64,000 nt of DNA from DATATJ01 sp963789075 (GCA_963789075.1 CAWBJQ010000004.1:1-64000); one strand, 5' to 3'. Counted from the first letter of the stretch, positions 39,126 through 48,744 are shown. The notes: generated by a model not told the origin, from the letters alone. A program made the numbers and translations.

Positions 39126-41739
39126 ATGCCGGCACGAGTTGGATGGGTGCTCGCGGCCGGATCGATCGCCATGGCGACCGCGGCGGCGACCTATGTGGGC
39201 GCCGCGGGTCCACCGCGCGGCCTCGAAAAGGGGCCGTACCCCTTTTTCCCGGTCGCGTCCGCAGATCACAGAGCCCAGACGCCTGACGCCTCGCCGCTCG
39301 CGGCGCATCAGCAGCTGCTGAATCGATACTGCATCACCTGCCACAATCAGCGCGCGAAGACCGCGGGCCTTGCGCTCGACGCCTTGTCGCTGTCGAATGT
39401 GGCCGCCGACGCTCCCACCTGGGAGAAAGTCGTCGTCAAGCTTCGCGCCGGCTTCATGCCGCCGGTTGGAAGACCCCGCCCAGACGCCGCTGCGTACGAG
39501 GCCTTTGCCTCGTGGCTCGAGCGCGAGCTCGATCGCGCGGCGGCCGCGAATCCGAATCCTGGCTGGAATCCGCTCTTCCACCGGTTGAACCGCGCCGAAT
39601 ACCAGAACGTCGTGCGTGATCTGATGGCCGTGCAGGTCGACGTCGGATCGCTGCTGCCGCCCGACGATGCGAGCTACGGCTTCGACAACATGGCGGGCGT
39701 GCTCCGCATGTCGCCGACGCTCATGGAGCGCTATCTCTCGGCGGCGCAGAAGGTCGGGCGCCTCGCGATTGGCACGCCGGTGCAGACGCCGGACGCGGAG
39801 CTGTATCGGATTCCGGACGACCTGCCGCAAGAGCAGCATCTCGACGGTCTGCCGTTCGGCACGCGCGGCGGAACGCTCATCCAGCACGCATTTCCGGTCG
39901 ACGGCGAGTACAGCATCAAGGTCCGTCTGGCGCGCGACTTCGAGGACTACGTCCCGGTGTGGCCGGACGACCAGCAGCTCGAGGTCAGCGTCGACGGTCG
40001 CCGCGTGCAACTGTTCACGGTGCCTGGCGAGGCGGTTCACGAGGCCGAGCCGGACGAGTTCCAACCGACGCGCGCGAAGCGCGACGCGACGCCGCCTCCT
40101 ACGGCGTCAGCGGGGCAGAGGCCGGCGCGCGATCGGCAGCAGATTCGACTGGAGGCCGAACAGCGCGCGCAGCGCCAGCAGGCGCGCAAGCGCATTGACG
40201 CCGACTGGCAGGTGCGCGTGCCGGTGACCGCGGGCACGCACGAGGTCGTCGTCGCGTTCGTGGAGAAGACGAACGCGCTTGCAGAGACGGTGAAAGCGCC
40301 GTTCGAACGTCCGTACGCGGGCGGCTTCAATTACATCGAGACGCGCATGCAAGCGTACCTGCGGACGGTCGAGATCAGCGGGCCGTTCGACGGGGGAGCC
40401 GTGGGAGAGAGCGACAGCCGCCGCCGGATTTTCGTGTGCCGGCCTCGCCGGCCGTCGGATGAAGGCGGCTGTGCGAAGACGATTCTCTCGACGCTCGCAC
40501 GGCGTGCGTATCGGCGGTCGATTTCGAACGCCGATCTCGACGTGCTGCAGAAGTTCTACAAGATCGGACGCGCCGGCGGCACGTTCGACGATGGTATCGA
40601 GCTGGCGCTGGAGCGCGTGCTCGTGAGCCCGGAATTCTTGTTCCGGATCGAGAAGGACCCGACGGTCGCGCCCAGCCGCACTGGCGCGCCCACATCGGCC
40701 GCCGTCTCCCGCATCAGCGACGTCGAGCTCGCCTCGCGGCTCTCGTTCTTCCTCTGGAGCAGCATGCCGGACGATGAGCTGCTGAATCTGGCGGCGAAAG
40801 ACCAACTGCGAGAACCGACGGTGCTCGAGCACCAGGTTCGGCGGATGCTCGCCGATCGCCGCTCGATCGTCGCTCGTCAGCAACTTCGCGGGGCAGTGGC
40901 TGTATCTGCGAAATCTGCCAGGCGTGGTGCCCGACCGAGTTCGTCTTCCCGATTTCGACGAGAGTCTGCGGCAGGCGATTCCGCCGCGAGACCGAGCTCT
41001 TCTTCGAGAATCATCGTGCGCGAGGATCGCAGCGTGCTCGAACTGCTGACGGCGGACTACACGTTCGTCAACGAGCGGCTGGCGCGGCACTACGGCATCC
41101 CGAACGTCAGCGGCGCGCGTTTCCGGCGCGTGACGTTGCAGAGCGACGAGCCGGCGCGGGCTGCTCGGCCAGGGCAGCATCCTCACGGTGACCTCGTATC
41201 CGCAGCGGACGTCGCCGGTGCTGCGCGGCAAATGGATTCTCGAGAACCTTCTCGGCGCGCCGCCGCCGACGCCGCCGCCGAACGTTCCGGACCTGCAGCC
41301 GACGAATGCCCAAGGGCGAGTGCTGTCGATGCGCGAGCGGATGGAGCAGCATCGGGCCAATCCGGTGTGCGCGAGCTGTCACGCGCTGATGGATCCGCTC
41401 GGCTTCGCGCTCGAGAACTTCGACGCGGTCGGCAGGTTCGCGGACGGTCGATTCGGAGTTCGCGCCGATTGACGCGTCAGGCGTGCTGCCGGACGGCACG
41501 AAGATTCGACGGGCCGGCAGGATCTGCGCAAGGCGCTGCTGAACCACTCGGCGCGCTTCATCACGACGGTGACGGAGAAGCTGCTCACGTACGCGCTCGG
41601 CCGCGGCGTCGAGTCGTACGACGCGCCGGCCGTCCGCGCGATCGTGCGCGACGCCGCGCCGGCCGACTATCGGTTCTCGTCTCTGGTCCTCGGCATCGTC
41701 AGGAGTGCGCCGTTTCAGATGCGGAGACCGCAGCCATGA
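39126..41739 (+). CDS. DUF1592-type (planctomycete cytochrome-like) protein with haem c motifs (frameshifted at 3' end)
   Basis: About 865 aa. Signal-type start MPARVGWVLAAGSIAMATAA. A c-type haem site, NRYCITCHNQRAKTAG, lies near residue 70, followed by the DUF1587 segment (HRLNRAEYQNVVRDLMAV, GFDNMAGVLRMSPTLMERY), a carbohydrate-binding-like insert, DUF1595/1592 (RISDVELASRLSFFLWSSMP, DDELLNLA) and DUF1588/1585 at the end (GILTVTSYPQRTSPVLRGKW-like, CASCHALMDPLGFALENFD, TYALGRGVESYDAPAVRAIV). The second CxxCH is CASCH. Indels near 40865, 40975, 41000, 41160 and 41450. It forms a pair with the DUF1552 gene (ATGA overlap), as in many Planctomycetes and Acidobacteria. A periplasmic redox role is likely; substrate unknown. 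Confidence 0.85.
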
Positions 41740-43144
41740 TCATCACGAAGATGGCGCTGCCGCGCCGCACGTTTCTGCGCGGCGTCGGCGCCACGCTCGC
41801 GCTGCCGCTGCTCGACGCGATGGTGCCGGCGCTCTCTGCGATGCGGCAAGACTGCGGCGCAGCCCGTGCCTCGGCTCGGATTCTTCTACCTGCCGAACGG
41901 CGTGGCGATGAACGACACCGGCATCAATTACTGGAAGCCGGCCGGCGAGGGGACGGCATTCGAGCTGTCGCCGATCCTGGCGCCGCTCGCGCCGTATCCG
42001 CGACCAGATGGTGGTGATCAGCGGCTTGAGCCACCCGCAGGCGGAAGCGCTCGGCGACGGCAGCGGCGATCACAGCGCGCGGCACGCGCGACCTGGCTGA
42101 GCGGCGTGCACCCGAAGCACACCGAAGGCGCCGACATTCGAAGCGGCGACCACCGTCGATCAGATGATCGCGGCGCGAGCTGGGGCAGGCAGACGGCGCT
42201 GCCGTCGCTCGAGCTTGGCGATCGATCTCGAACTATCTCGTCGGCAACTGCGAGAACGGCTACAGCTGCGCCTACATGAACACGCTCTCGTGGCGGACGC
42301 CGACGACGCCGCTGCCGACCGAGAACAATCCGCGGGTGGTGTTCGAGCGGCTGTTCGGCGACGGCGGCACACCCGACGCAGCGGCTCGACGCAGATGCAG
42401 CGACGGCGCAGCATTCTCGATTCGGTGACGGACGACATGGCGCGCCTGCAGCGCAGCGCTCGGGCCGGGCGATCGCGCGCCGAATCGCCGAGTATCTCGA
42501 TGCCGTGCGCGAGATCGAGCGGCGCATTCAGAAGGCCGAGGAGAGCCAGACGCACTCGGCCGGCCCGGCGCTGCGAGCGTCCGCTGGGCATCCCGGAGCG
42601 ATTCGACGAGCACGTCAAGCTGATGTTCGATCTGCAGCTGGCTCGCGTATCAGGGCGACATCACGCGCGTGATCACGTTCATGTTCGGCCGCGAGCTCAC
42701 CAGCCGCACGTACCCGGAGATCGGCATCAGCGATCCGCACCATGGGCTGTCGCACCACCGCGACGATCCGGGGCAATTGGCGAAGCTGGCGAAGCTCGAA
42801 CACGTTTCAGTCCGAGCTCTTCGCCTCCTTCCTCGCGAAGATGCGGGCGACGCCGGATGGCGACGGCAGCCTGCTCGATCACTCGCTGCTTGATGTACGG
42901 CGCCGGCCTGAGCAACCCGAATATCCATTCGCACGTCGATCTTCCGACGACGCTTCTTGGCGGCGCGTCCGGCCGCGTCAAGGGAGGCCGTCATCTGTCG
43001 GTGCCGATCGAAGCCGAGACGAGCAAGATGTCGAACCTGCTGTTGAGCGTGATGGAGAAATCGGGGATACGGGCGGAGCACTTCGGCGACAGCACAGGAG
43101 AGTTCGCGCTCGACGCGCCCGCGACACCCATCGCCGATCTTTAG
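41736..43144 (+). CDS. DUF1552-domain exported protein (heavily frameshifted)
   Basis: About 465 aa. MIITKMALPRRTFLRGVGAT is a Tat-type signal. Recognisable DUF1552 segments, scattered over frames: PRLGFFYLPNGVAMND, ELSPILAPLAPY, MVVISGLSHPQAEALGDGSG, WLSGVHPKHTEGADIR, NCENGYSCAYMNTLSWRTPT, ILDSVTDDMARLQ, VITFMFGRELTSRTYPEIGI, HHGLSHHRDDPGQLAKLAKL, LMYGAGLSNPNIHSHVDLPT and RHLSVPIEAETSKMSNLLLS. At least eight indels between 41850 and 42900. The fold resembles the DUF1501/sulfatase-like group, but the activity is unknown. It is translationally coupled to the DUF1592 gene. Confidence 0.78.
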
Positions 43145-43196
43145 AGCCGCGACGATAATCACGACGACGATCGAGAAACGAAGGGCGACATCAAGT

Positions 43197-44684
43197 ATGC
43201 GCGCAAGACATCGCGGCTGGTGGATGGTGCCGGTGTTGGTCGCATGCGGTCTCGGTGCGGCCGCTGGCGACGTGCCGCTGGTGAATGCGGCGAAGCGGTC
43301 AGACGCCGGGCTGGTGGCGTTACTCCTGCAACACGGCGCCGACGTCCACGCCGCCACGGCGGATGGCACGACCGCTCTCCACGTCGCCGCATACCAGGAC
43401 GACCTGAAGGTGGCCGCGCTCCTGATTCAGCGCGGCGCGGACGTCACGGCGGCAAACAGGTACGGCGTGCGCCCGCTCTCCCTCGCGGCGGCAACCGGTG
43501 ACGCGCCGCTCATCGAAATGCTCCTGGCGGCCGGCGCCGACGCGAACACCGCGCTCCCCGAAGGCGAGACGGCCCTGATGACCGCCGCTCGTGCCGGAAA
43601 CGCGCAAGCGGTCGACGCCCTGCTGAAACATGGCGCCGACGTGAATGCGACCGAGCGGTGGAAGGGGCAGACCGCGCTCATGTGGGCCGCGGCGCAGAAC
43701 AACGTCGGCGTCGTCAACGCGCTGATTGCCGCCGGCGCGGACGTGTGGGCCCGCTCGAAGGGCGGATTCTCGTCGTTTCTGTTCGCCGTCCGCGGCGGCC
43801 ATATCGACGCCGCCCGCGCGCTGCTGTCCGCCGGAGCGGACGTGAATGAAACCGCGTTGGACGGCACCAGCGCGCTCGTGGTCGCGGTGTTGAATGGTCA
43901 CTTCGACACCGCGCTTGCGTTGCTCGACGAAGGTGCGGATCCCAACGCGGACAAACAAGGGTGGACGGCGCTCCATCAGATTGCCTGGGTCCGCCGTCCG
44001 AACACCGGCCAGAACAGCCCCGGTCCAGTGCCGGACGGCGAGGTGGGAAGTCTGGCGCTGATCCGAGCGCTGGCGCGCCGCGGGGCCAATCTCGACGCGC
44101 GCGAAACGAAAACGCCGAACGACAGCTACCGCAGCGCGATGAATCGCATCGGCGCGACGCCGTTCCTGCTCGCCGCAAAAGCCGTGGACGTCGACATGAT
44201 GAAGACGCTCGTCGAGCTCGGCGCCGATCCGCTGCTCGCGACCGAAGATGGAACGACGCCGCTGATGGTGGCGGCGGGCGTCGGCATCTACGCTGTGGGC
44301 GACAGCCCTGGGAATGCGGAGGAAGCGGACCGCGCCGTCAAGCTGTGTCTCGAGTTGGGCGGCGACGCCACCGCCGTGGACGCCAACGGTGAGACGGCGC
44401 TCCACGGCGCGGCGCTGCGGGGCGCGAACGGCGCCGTCAAGCTGCTCGTCGAAGCGGGCGGCCGGATGGATCTCAAGAACAAGAAAGGGTGGACGCCGCT
44501 GCGAATCGCCGAAGGCGTCTCCTACAACGGCACCACCAAGCGCATGCTGGAGACGGCAGCGCTGCTTCGCGAACTGATGACGGCGCGTGGCGTCCCGATC
44601 GACAATAGCCTCAACTCTGGCGGTGTCGGCTACGCCAAACCGCCGTCGCCCCCGAAGCCCAAAGGTCCCGGTGGCGACAGGTAG
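43197..44684 (+). CDS. Exported ankyrin-repeat protein
   Basis: 495 aa, intact. Signal peptide MRARHRGWWMVPVLVACGLG with cleavage near AAAG. About ten ankyrin repeats with the consensus G-TALH-AA--G form, for example ADGTTALHVAAYQDDLKVAA, EGETALMTAARAGNAQAVDA, KGQTALMWAAAQNNVGVVNA and NGETALHGAALRGANGAVKL. A less regular insert lies between repeats at ~270-315 (VRRPNTGQNSPGPVPDGEVG). The end is a Pro/Lys/Gly-rich tail (PPSPPKPKGPGGDR). It follows the DUF1592-DUF1552 pair by 52 bp, an arrangement common in soil acidobacteria. Role: periplasmic protein-protein scaffold, by inference. Confidence 0.92.
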   Translation: MRARHRGWWMVPVLVACGLGAAAGDVPLVNAAKRSDAGLVALLLQHGADVHAATADGTTALHVAAYQDDLKVAALLIQRGADVTAANRYGVRPLSLAAATGDAPLIEMLLAAGADANTALPEGETALMTAARAGNAQAVDALLKHGADVNATERWKGQTALMWAAAQNNVGVVNALIAAGADVWARSKGGFSSFLFAVRGGHIDAARALLSAGADVNETALDGTSALVVAVLNGHFDTALALLDEGADPNADKQGWTALHQIAWVRRPNTGQNSPGPVPDGEVGSLALIRALARRGANLDARETKTPNDSYRSAMNRIGATPFLLAAKAVDVDMMKTLVELGADPLLATEDGTTPLMVAAGVGIYAVGDSPGNAEEADRAVKLCLELGGDATAVDANGETALHGAALRGANGAVKLLVEAGGRMDLKNKKGWTPLRIAEGVSYNGTTKRMLETAALLRELMTARGVPIDNSLNSGGVGYAKPPSPPKPKGPGGDR

Positions 44685-44696
44685 CATGTGCAGTTC

Positions 44697-45687
44697 ATGA
44701 ATCGCCGATCGTTCATTCAAGGCGCGACAGGCCTCATCGCCGCCGCTTCAGTCGAACGTCTCACCGCGCAGACGCCTCCGGCTCCCGCGGTCAAGACGAT
44801 TCGCACCCGCATCCTGGAGATTGGTTATCACGAGAGCGGCGATCCGGCCGGCTTTCCGGTGATCCTGCTCCACGGCTTTCCTGACGATGCGCATGCCTAC
44901 GATGGCGTGGCGCCGCTCATCGCCAAGGCTGGATACCGTGCGCTCGCCGTCTATCTGCGCGGCTACGGTCCGACCCGATTTCTCGATCCTGGCGTGCCGC
45001 GCACGGCGGAGCAGGCGGCGATCGGGCAGGATGTGATCGACTTCGCGGACGCGCTCGCGCTGCCGCGGTTCGCCGTCGCCGGCTTCGACTGGGGCGGGCG
45101 CGCGGCGTGCGTCGCCTCCGCGCTCCATCCGGATCGCGTGCGCGCGGCGGTGCTCGTTGGCGGCTACTCGATTCAGAACACGGTGACGGCGGGCGCGCCC
45201 GGCCGCACCGGAGGCCGCCCGGCGGCTTTGGTATCAGTGGTACTTCAACACCGACGCCGGTCGCGCAGGCCTCGAACAGAACCGGCGCGGACTGTGCGAG
45301 CTGATGTGGCGGGAGTGGTCGCCGACCTGGCGCTTCAGCGACGAGATGTACAATCTCACCGCGGCGTCGTTCGACAACCCGGACTTCGTGGATTGCGTGA
45401 TCCACTCGTACCGGCACCGCAACCTGAACGCGCCTGGCGAGCCGCGGTTTCTCGAAACCGAACAGCAGTTGGCGAAGCGGCCGCCGATCGCGGTGCCCAC
45501 GATCGTCCTTCACGGCGGCGACGATGCATTCGGGCGTCCCACCGCGGAGATCACGGCCGCCGAGCGCGCAACGCTGCCGAAGATCGTCGACAAGCGCATC
45601 GTCGATGGCGCCGGGCACTTCGTGCCGCACGAGAAGCCGGAAGCCGTGGCCACGGCGCTGCTGGACGTGCTCAGCGCGACGAAATAA
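44697..45687 (+). CDS. Tat-exported alpha/beta hydrolase with Asp nucleophile (epoxide hydrolase/dehalogenase-like), frameshifted
   Basis: About 329 aa. The signal MNRRSFIQGATGLIAAAS has the twin-Arg motif. Core: VILLHGFPDDAHAYDGVAPL (oxyanion HGFP), nucleophile elbow AGFDWGGRAACVA with Asp at ~130 instead of Ser, acid in VLHGGDDAFGRP and His in DGAGHFVPHEKPEAVA. Asp at the nucleophile and the cap segment WYQWYFNTDAGRAGLEQN are typical of epoxide hydrolases and haloalkane dehalogenases, so it acts on epoxide- or halide-type bonds rather than esters. An extra base near 45210. It starts 12 bp after the ankyrin gene and is probably the last gene of the long operon. Confidence 0.85.
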
Positions 45688-46044
45688 TTACGCGCCACCT
45701 TTTTCGGACGACGCCTCGCGATGCGTGTACCGAATGACCTCGACGTCTGAGATCGCGATCAGTCCTTCGTGGACCATCGATTCAAGCGTGGGCAGGAATC
45801 GCTGAATCTTGTCCGCCTCGTCGACGACGCACACCATGATCGGCAAGTCGGAGGACGTGAGCCAATGTGTGCGGTGAATGCGGCTGCTCGCGCCGTATCC
45901 CTCGATGCCCCGGTACACGGTCGCGCCGGCGAGATCCTGTCGGCGTGCCTCTTCGACGATCGCTTCGTAAAGCGGCTTGCCGTGCCATCGATCGTCTTCC
46001 CCGAAGTGCACGCGAATCATCTTGGCCGAGCCGCTCAGTTTCAT
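45688..46044 (-). CDS. DUF190 (UPF0166) protein
   Basis: 118 aa, intact. One PII-like-fold DUF190 domain: AKMIRVHFGEDDRWHGKPLY, GATVYRGIEGYGASSRIHRT, SDLPIMVCVVDEADKIQRFL and VEVIRYTHRE. DUF190 proteins resemble PII regulators structurally and often sit beside CrcB/FluC. The start ATG (46042-46044) overlaps the stop of the double-domain gene upstream (ATGA). Last gene of the minus-strand crcB operon and convergent with the hydrolase gene, whose stop abuts at 45687. Confidence 0.9.
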   Translation of the reverse strand: MKLSGSAKMIRVHFGEDDRWHGKPLYEAIVEEARRQDLAGATVYRGIEGYGASSRIHRTHWLTSSDLPIMVCVVDEADKIQRFLPTLESMVHEGLIAISDVEVIRYTHREASSEKGGA

Positions 46045-46764
46045 GACGGCTGCTCCTTGGATTCGGTCGTGCGGTCGAGCCGATGGGTGTATTTGATCAC
46101 GTCCACGTCGGAGAGCACGACCAGGCCTTCCTGCACCATCTGCTCGAGGATCGGGCAGATACGCTCGAATCTTCGACTCCTCGTCGACGACGGACAGCAT
46201 CACGGGGAGATCGCTCGAGAGGCTCAGGCGCTTCTCTTTGTGAAAACGCCGGTGAGCGCCGTATCCAGAGATGCCGCGATAGACCGTCACGCCGGCGATG
46301 TCATTCGCGCGCAGGCTTTCGACAATGGCGTCGTAGAGCGGCTTGCCTCGCCATTTGTCGTCTTCACCGATGTAGATGCGCATCAACTTCGCCTTACCCT
46401 GAAGCGTCACCGGCAGAGCCGGCGCCGCAGCGCGTCCGCCTGCAGCCTTGAGAATGGTGGTGTCCTGGATCTCGACGAGTCCTTCGTCAACCATTTGCAG
46501 AAGCTTCGGCAGCAGCGTCTCCAGCGCCTCTGTCGTCTCGACGAACTCGATCTTGACCGGAAGACTCTCGCTGAGCTCGAGAATGCGCGCCGTGTGCATG
46601 TGATGATCGGCGCCGAAACCCGCGATGCCCTTCGTCACGGTCGCGCCCGACACCCCGCGGTAGAAGAGGTAGTTCAAGACCGCGAGGTAGAGCGGTTCGC
46701 CGTGATGATGGACGCCGTCGCCGACGTACACCGTGACTTTCTTGGCCGGTCCTTGGGTGAGCAT
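46041..46764 (-). CDS. Tandem two-domain DUF190 protein (one frameshift)
   Basis: About 240 aa. Domain 1 (1-105): KKVTVYVGDGVHHHGEPLYL, GATVTKGIAGFGADHHMHTA, SLPVKIEFVETTEALETLLP. Domain 2 (~125-235): AKLMRIYIGEDDKWRGKPLY, GVTVYRGISGYGAHRRFHKE, SDLPVMLSVVDEESKI. An indel near 46170 displaces the end, which should read ILEQMVQEGLVVLSDVDVIK and TESKEQPS with the stop at 46041-46043 overlapping the next gene. Two DUF190 domains in one chain is unusual; with the next gene there are three in a row. Starts 11 bp after the crcB stop. Confidence 0.88.
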
Positions 46765-46775
46765 GAGAGCCTCTC

Positions 46776-47147
46776 CTACACGAGCCGCGCCAACACGACG
46801 CCGAGCCAGAGCGCGACATATCCGGCCAGGACGCTGCCGACGACGTTCAGCCCTCCAACGAGCCAGTCCCCGTCGGTGACGGCCCGGAACGTCTCGAACT
46901 CGAACGTCGAGAACGTGGTGTACGCACCGATGAAGCCGATGGGAATCAGGAAGCGCCAGTTGGGGTGGACCAGCCGGTCGGTCAGTATCGTGGTGGCCAC
47001 GCCCATCACGAGGCAGCCGCTGATGTTGACGACGAACGTGCCCCACGGGAACCCGACCGGAATGCGATTCTGAATCATGGCGGCGAGCTGGTACCGCGCA
47101 ATCGCACCCATCGCGCCGCCCAAAGCGATCATTACGTAGCGATCCAA
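46776..47147 (-). CDS. crcB: Fluoride channel protein
   Basis: FluC/CrcB exports fluoride through a dual-topology dimer; 123 aa. Four TM helices with signatures IALGGAMGAIARYQLAAMIQ, PWGTFVVNISGCLVMGVA (pore Asn), FIGAYTTFSTFEFETF (central Na+ site and Phe box) and VVGSVLAGYVALWLGVVLA. The TTG start at 47147 (LDRYVMIALGG) is chosen because GAGGAGG lies 7 bases upstream and FluC proteins usually begin with a short basic-aromatic segment; an ATG at 47132 would remove it. Heads an operon with the DUF190 genes. No fluoride-riboswitch pattern was found in the leader. Confidence 0.92.
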   Translation of the reverse strand: MDRYVMIALGGAMGAIARYQLAAMIQNRIPVGFPWGTFVVNISGCLVMGVATTILTDRLVHPNWRFLIPIGFIGAYTTFSTFEFETFRAVTDGDWLVGGLNVVGSVLAGYVALWLGVVLARLV

Positions 47148-47310
47148 TCGGCCTCCTCGAGCGGGCGCCATCGGAGGGGCGTGGGAAGCCACACATTCTC
47201 CATGACGTGCCTTCGCGTTTGTAGCACGTATCTTATTCGCACGGATGGGCGCGTGAGCAGGATCGCGTGCTGGCAATGGCCCGGAGCGGTGCGGTATCGT
47301 GTGAGCGGGC

Positions 47311-48405
47311 ATGCCTGAAATTCGTGGCGCTCAACTCGTCGCGTTCTACCTGTTCGATGTCGCCGAGACGATCGACCTGACGGCGATTCCCGCGCTGGTC
47401 GCCGGGCCGGCCCTCCCGGCGCGTCTCTCGCCCAAGCCTGCGACTCCGCCGTACGTCCAGTACGACAAGCCGCCGCTCGCCTTCGATGGCGAAGCGGTTG
47501 CGGCGCCAGAAATCGGCGGCTTCCGCGCCCGGATCCGCGTCTACGACTACGGCGTGATCTCGATCGGGTGGTCGAAGCCATTCGCCGGCGGGTGGGACGA
47601 GCTCAAGTCCATCGGCCAGACGCTGATCGAGAGCGATGAATTCGAGCATCGGACCGAGGCGCTCTGCCGGACGATTGCCGAACGCCTTCGTCCGGCGTTG
47701 GTCGGCTATCACGAGGCGTTTCTCAGCGAGGACTATCTGGTGTACGCCATCACCGAGCTCGATCGGCCGTTGTCGGCCGACGATCTGATCGAGACGCGTG
47801 GCGCGTCGATTTCCTCGATGCTTCGCGGCGAGCGCCAGCCGTTGAGCCGGCAGGAGACGACGAAAATCCTGCGGCACCGCATCTCGTATCTCGCCGACGA
47901 CCTGGTGATTCCCACCTGGAATGCGGCGCTGGTCTACGACACGCCGGTGGGCATTCAGGCGGCGCTGGAGATTCTCGAGTTCGCCAACTCCCAGCTCCTC
48001 GAATTCCGCTACTACGACGCCTTGCTGGACGATGAGCTCGAGACGATTTACGGCCGTCTGCAGCGTCCGCGCTGGTACGACCAGTGGGTGGGCGCGCGTT
48101 ACACCCGCGCCGCGCGCCAGGTGCATTCGCTCGTGATCGACGTGAATGAGCTCACCGATCGCACCGAGAACGCGATCAAGTTCATCGGCGACATGTATGC
48201 GGCGCGGCTGTTCGCACTCGTCGCGGATCGGCTCGGGCTCGAGACGTGGAAGGCCAACGTGCAGGAAAAACTGAAGACGCTCGACGGCATCTATGGCTTC
48301 GCCGTGGAGCAGGCGTCGATCTCGCGCGGACAGTTTCTCGAGCTCACGATCGTCCTGATCCTCGTGCTCGAGCTCGTCCTGATCTTCCTGGGAGTCATGA
48401 AATAG
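47311..48405 (+). CDS. RMD1/YagE family protein (DUF155)
   Basis: 364 aa, intact. Family marks: AFYLFDVAETIDLTAI, VRVYDYGVISIGWSKPF-like (ARIRVYDYGVISIGWSKPF), HEAFLSEDYLVYAITE, VIPTWNAALVYDT, LEILEFANSQLLEFRYYDAL, VDVNELTDRTENAIKFIGD, and a single C-terminal TM helix FLELTIVLILVLELVLIFLG. Related to yeast Rmd1 and mitochondrial RMND1; the bacterial role is unknown. Divergent from crcB with 163 bp between start codons. Confidence 0.9.
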   Translation: MPEIRGAQLVAFYLFDVAETIDLTAIPALVAGPALPARLSPKPATPPYVQYDKPPLAFDGEAVAAPEIGGFRARIRVYDYGVISIGWSKPFAGGWDELKSIGQTLIESDEFEHRTEALCRTIAERLRPALVGYHEAFLSEDYLVYAITELDRPLSADDLIETRGASISSMLRGERQPLSRQETTKILRHRISYLADDLVIPTWNAALVYDTPVGIQAALEILEFANSQLLEFRYYDALLDDELETIYGRLQRPRWYDQWVGARYTRAARQVHSLVIDVNELTDRTENAIKFIGDMYAARLFALVADRLGLETWKANVQEKLKTLDGIYGFAVEQASISRGQFLELTIVLILVLELVLIFLGVMK

Positions 48406-48417
48406 AGAGGACGCAGA

Positions 48418-48482
48418 TCTATTCGTTCTGGGCCGGGCAGCGGCCAGGTCCACGGTCCTCGTCGATCGAGATTACGAATAGA
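48418..48482. repeat. 9-bp inverted repeat between convergent genes
   Basis: TCTATTCGT (48418-48426) and ACGAATAGA (48474-48482) are perfect inverted copies 47 bp apart. The GC-rich interval (GGCCGGGCAGCGGCC and neighbours) can itself fold. It lies between the RMD1 stop (48405) and the stop of the convergent small gene (48511), so a bidirectional terminator is the simplest reading. Confidence 0.45.
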
Positions 48483-48510
48483 GGAACGAAGCGCGGTGCG
48501 CCTCGCTAGC

Positions 48511-48744
48511 TCAGCCTTTGGAATCGGGTTCGCGCCAGCCCTGCTCACGGAGGACGTCGATTTCGCGCGTGAAGCGGGTGAGCGTTCGCTCCACCCGATG
48601 CCAGTCGGTGTAGCGTTGCTGTTGGACAACCTGTTCATCGGCCCGCTCGGACGTTTCCCAGCCCACGGCGGGCGCGGGTTCGACGTGAAAGGAGCGGACC
48701 TGATCGTTGCGAACGAGTGTCTTGGCGAGCAACGGGTCTGTCAT
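48511..48744 (-). CDS. Small conserved hypothetical protein
   Basis: 77 aa. ATG 48744 has GGAGG 6 bases upstream, which excludes the longer frame. The sequence NDQVRSFHVEPAPAVGWETS, then QQQRYTDWHRVERTLTRFTR and EIDVLREQGWREPD, is regular, charged and rich in Trp/Arg/Glu. It resembles small cytosolic proteins seen repeatedly in proteobacteria and acidobacteria, but I cannot name a family. No signal or TM segment. Confidence 0.7.
   Translation of the reverse strand: MTDPLLAKTLVRNDQVRSFHVEPAPAVGWETSERADEQVVQQQRYTDWHRVERTLTRFTREIDVLREQGWREPDSKG

Noticed and set aside
47148..47310. Fluoride riboswitch upstream of crcB
   Set aside because: The leader lacks the conserved GGNGATGG and GGCTGATG elements of the crcB motif.
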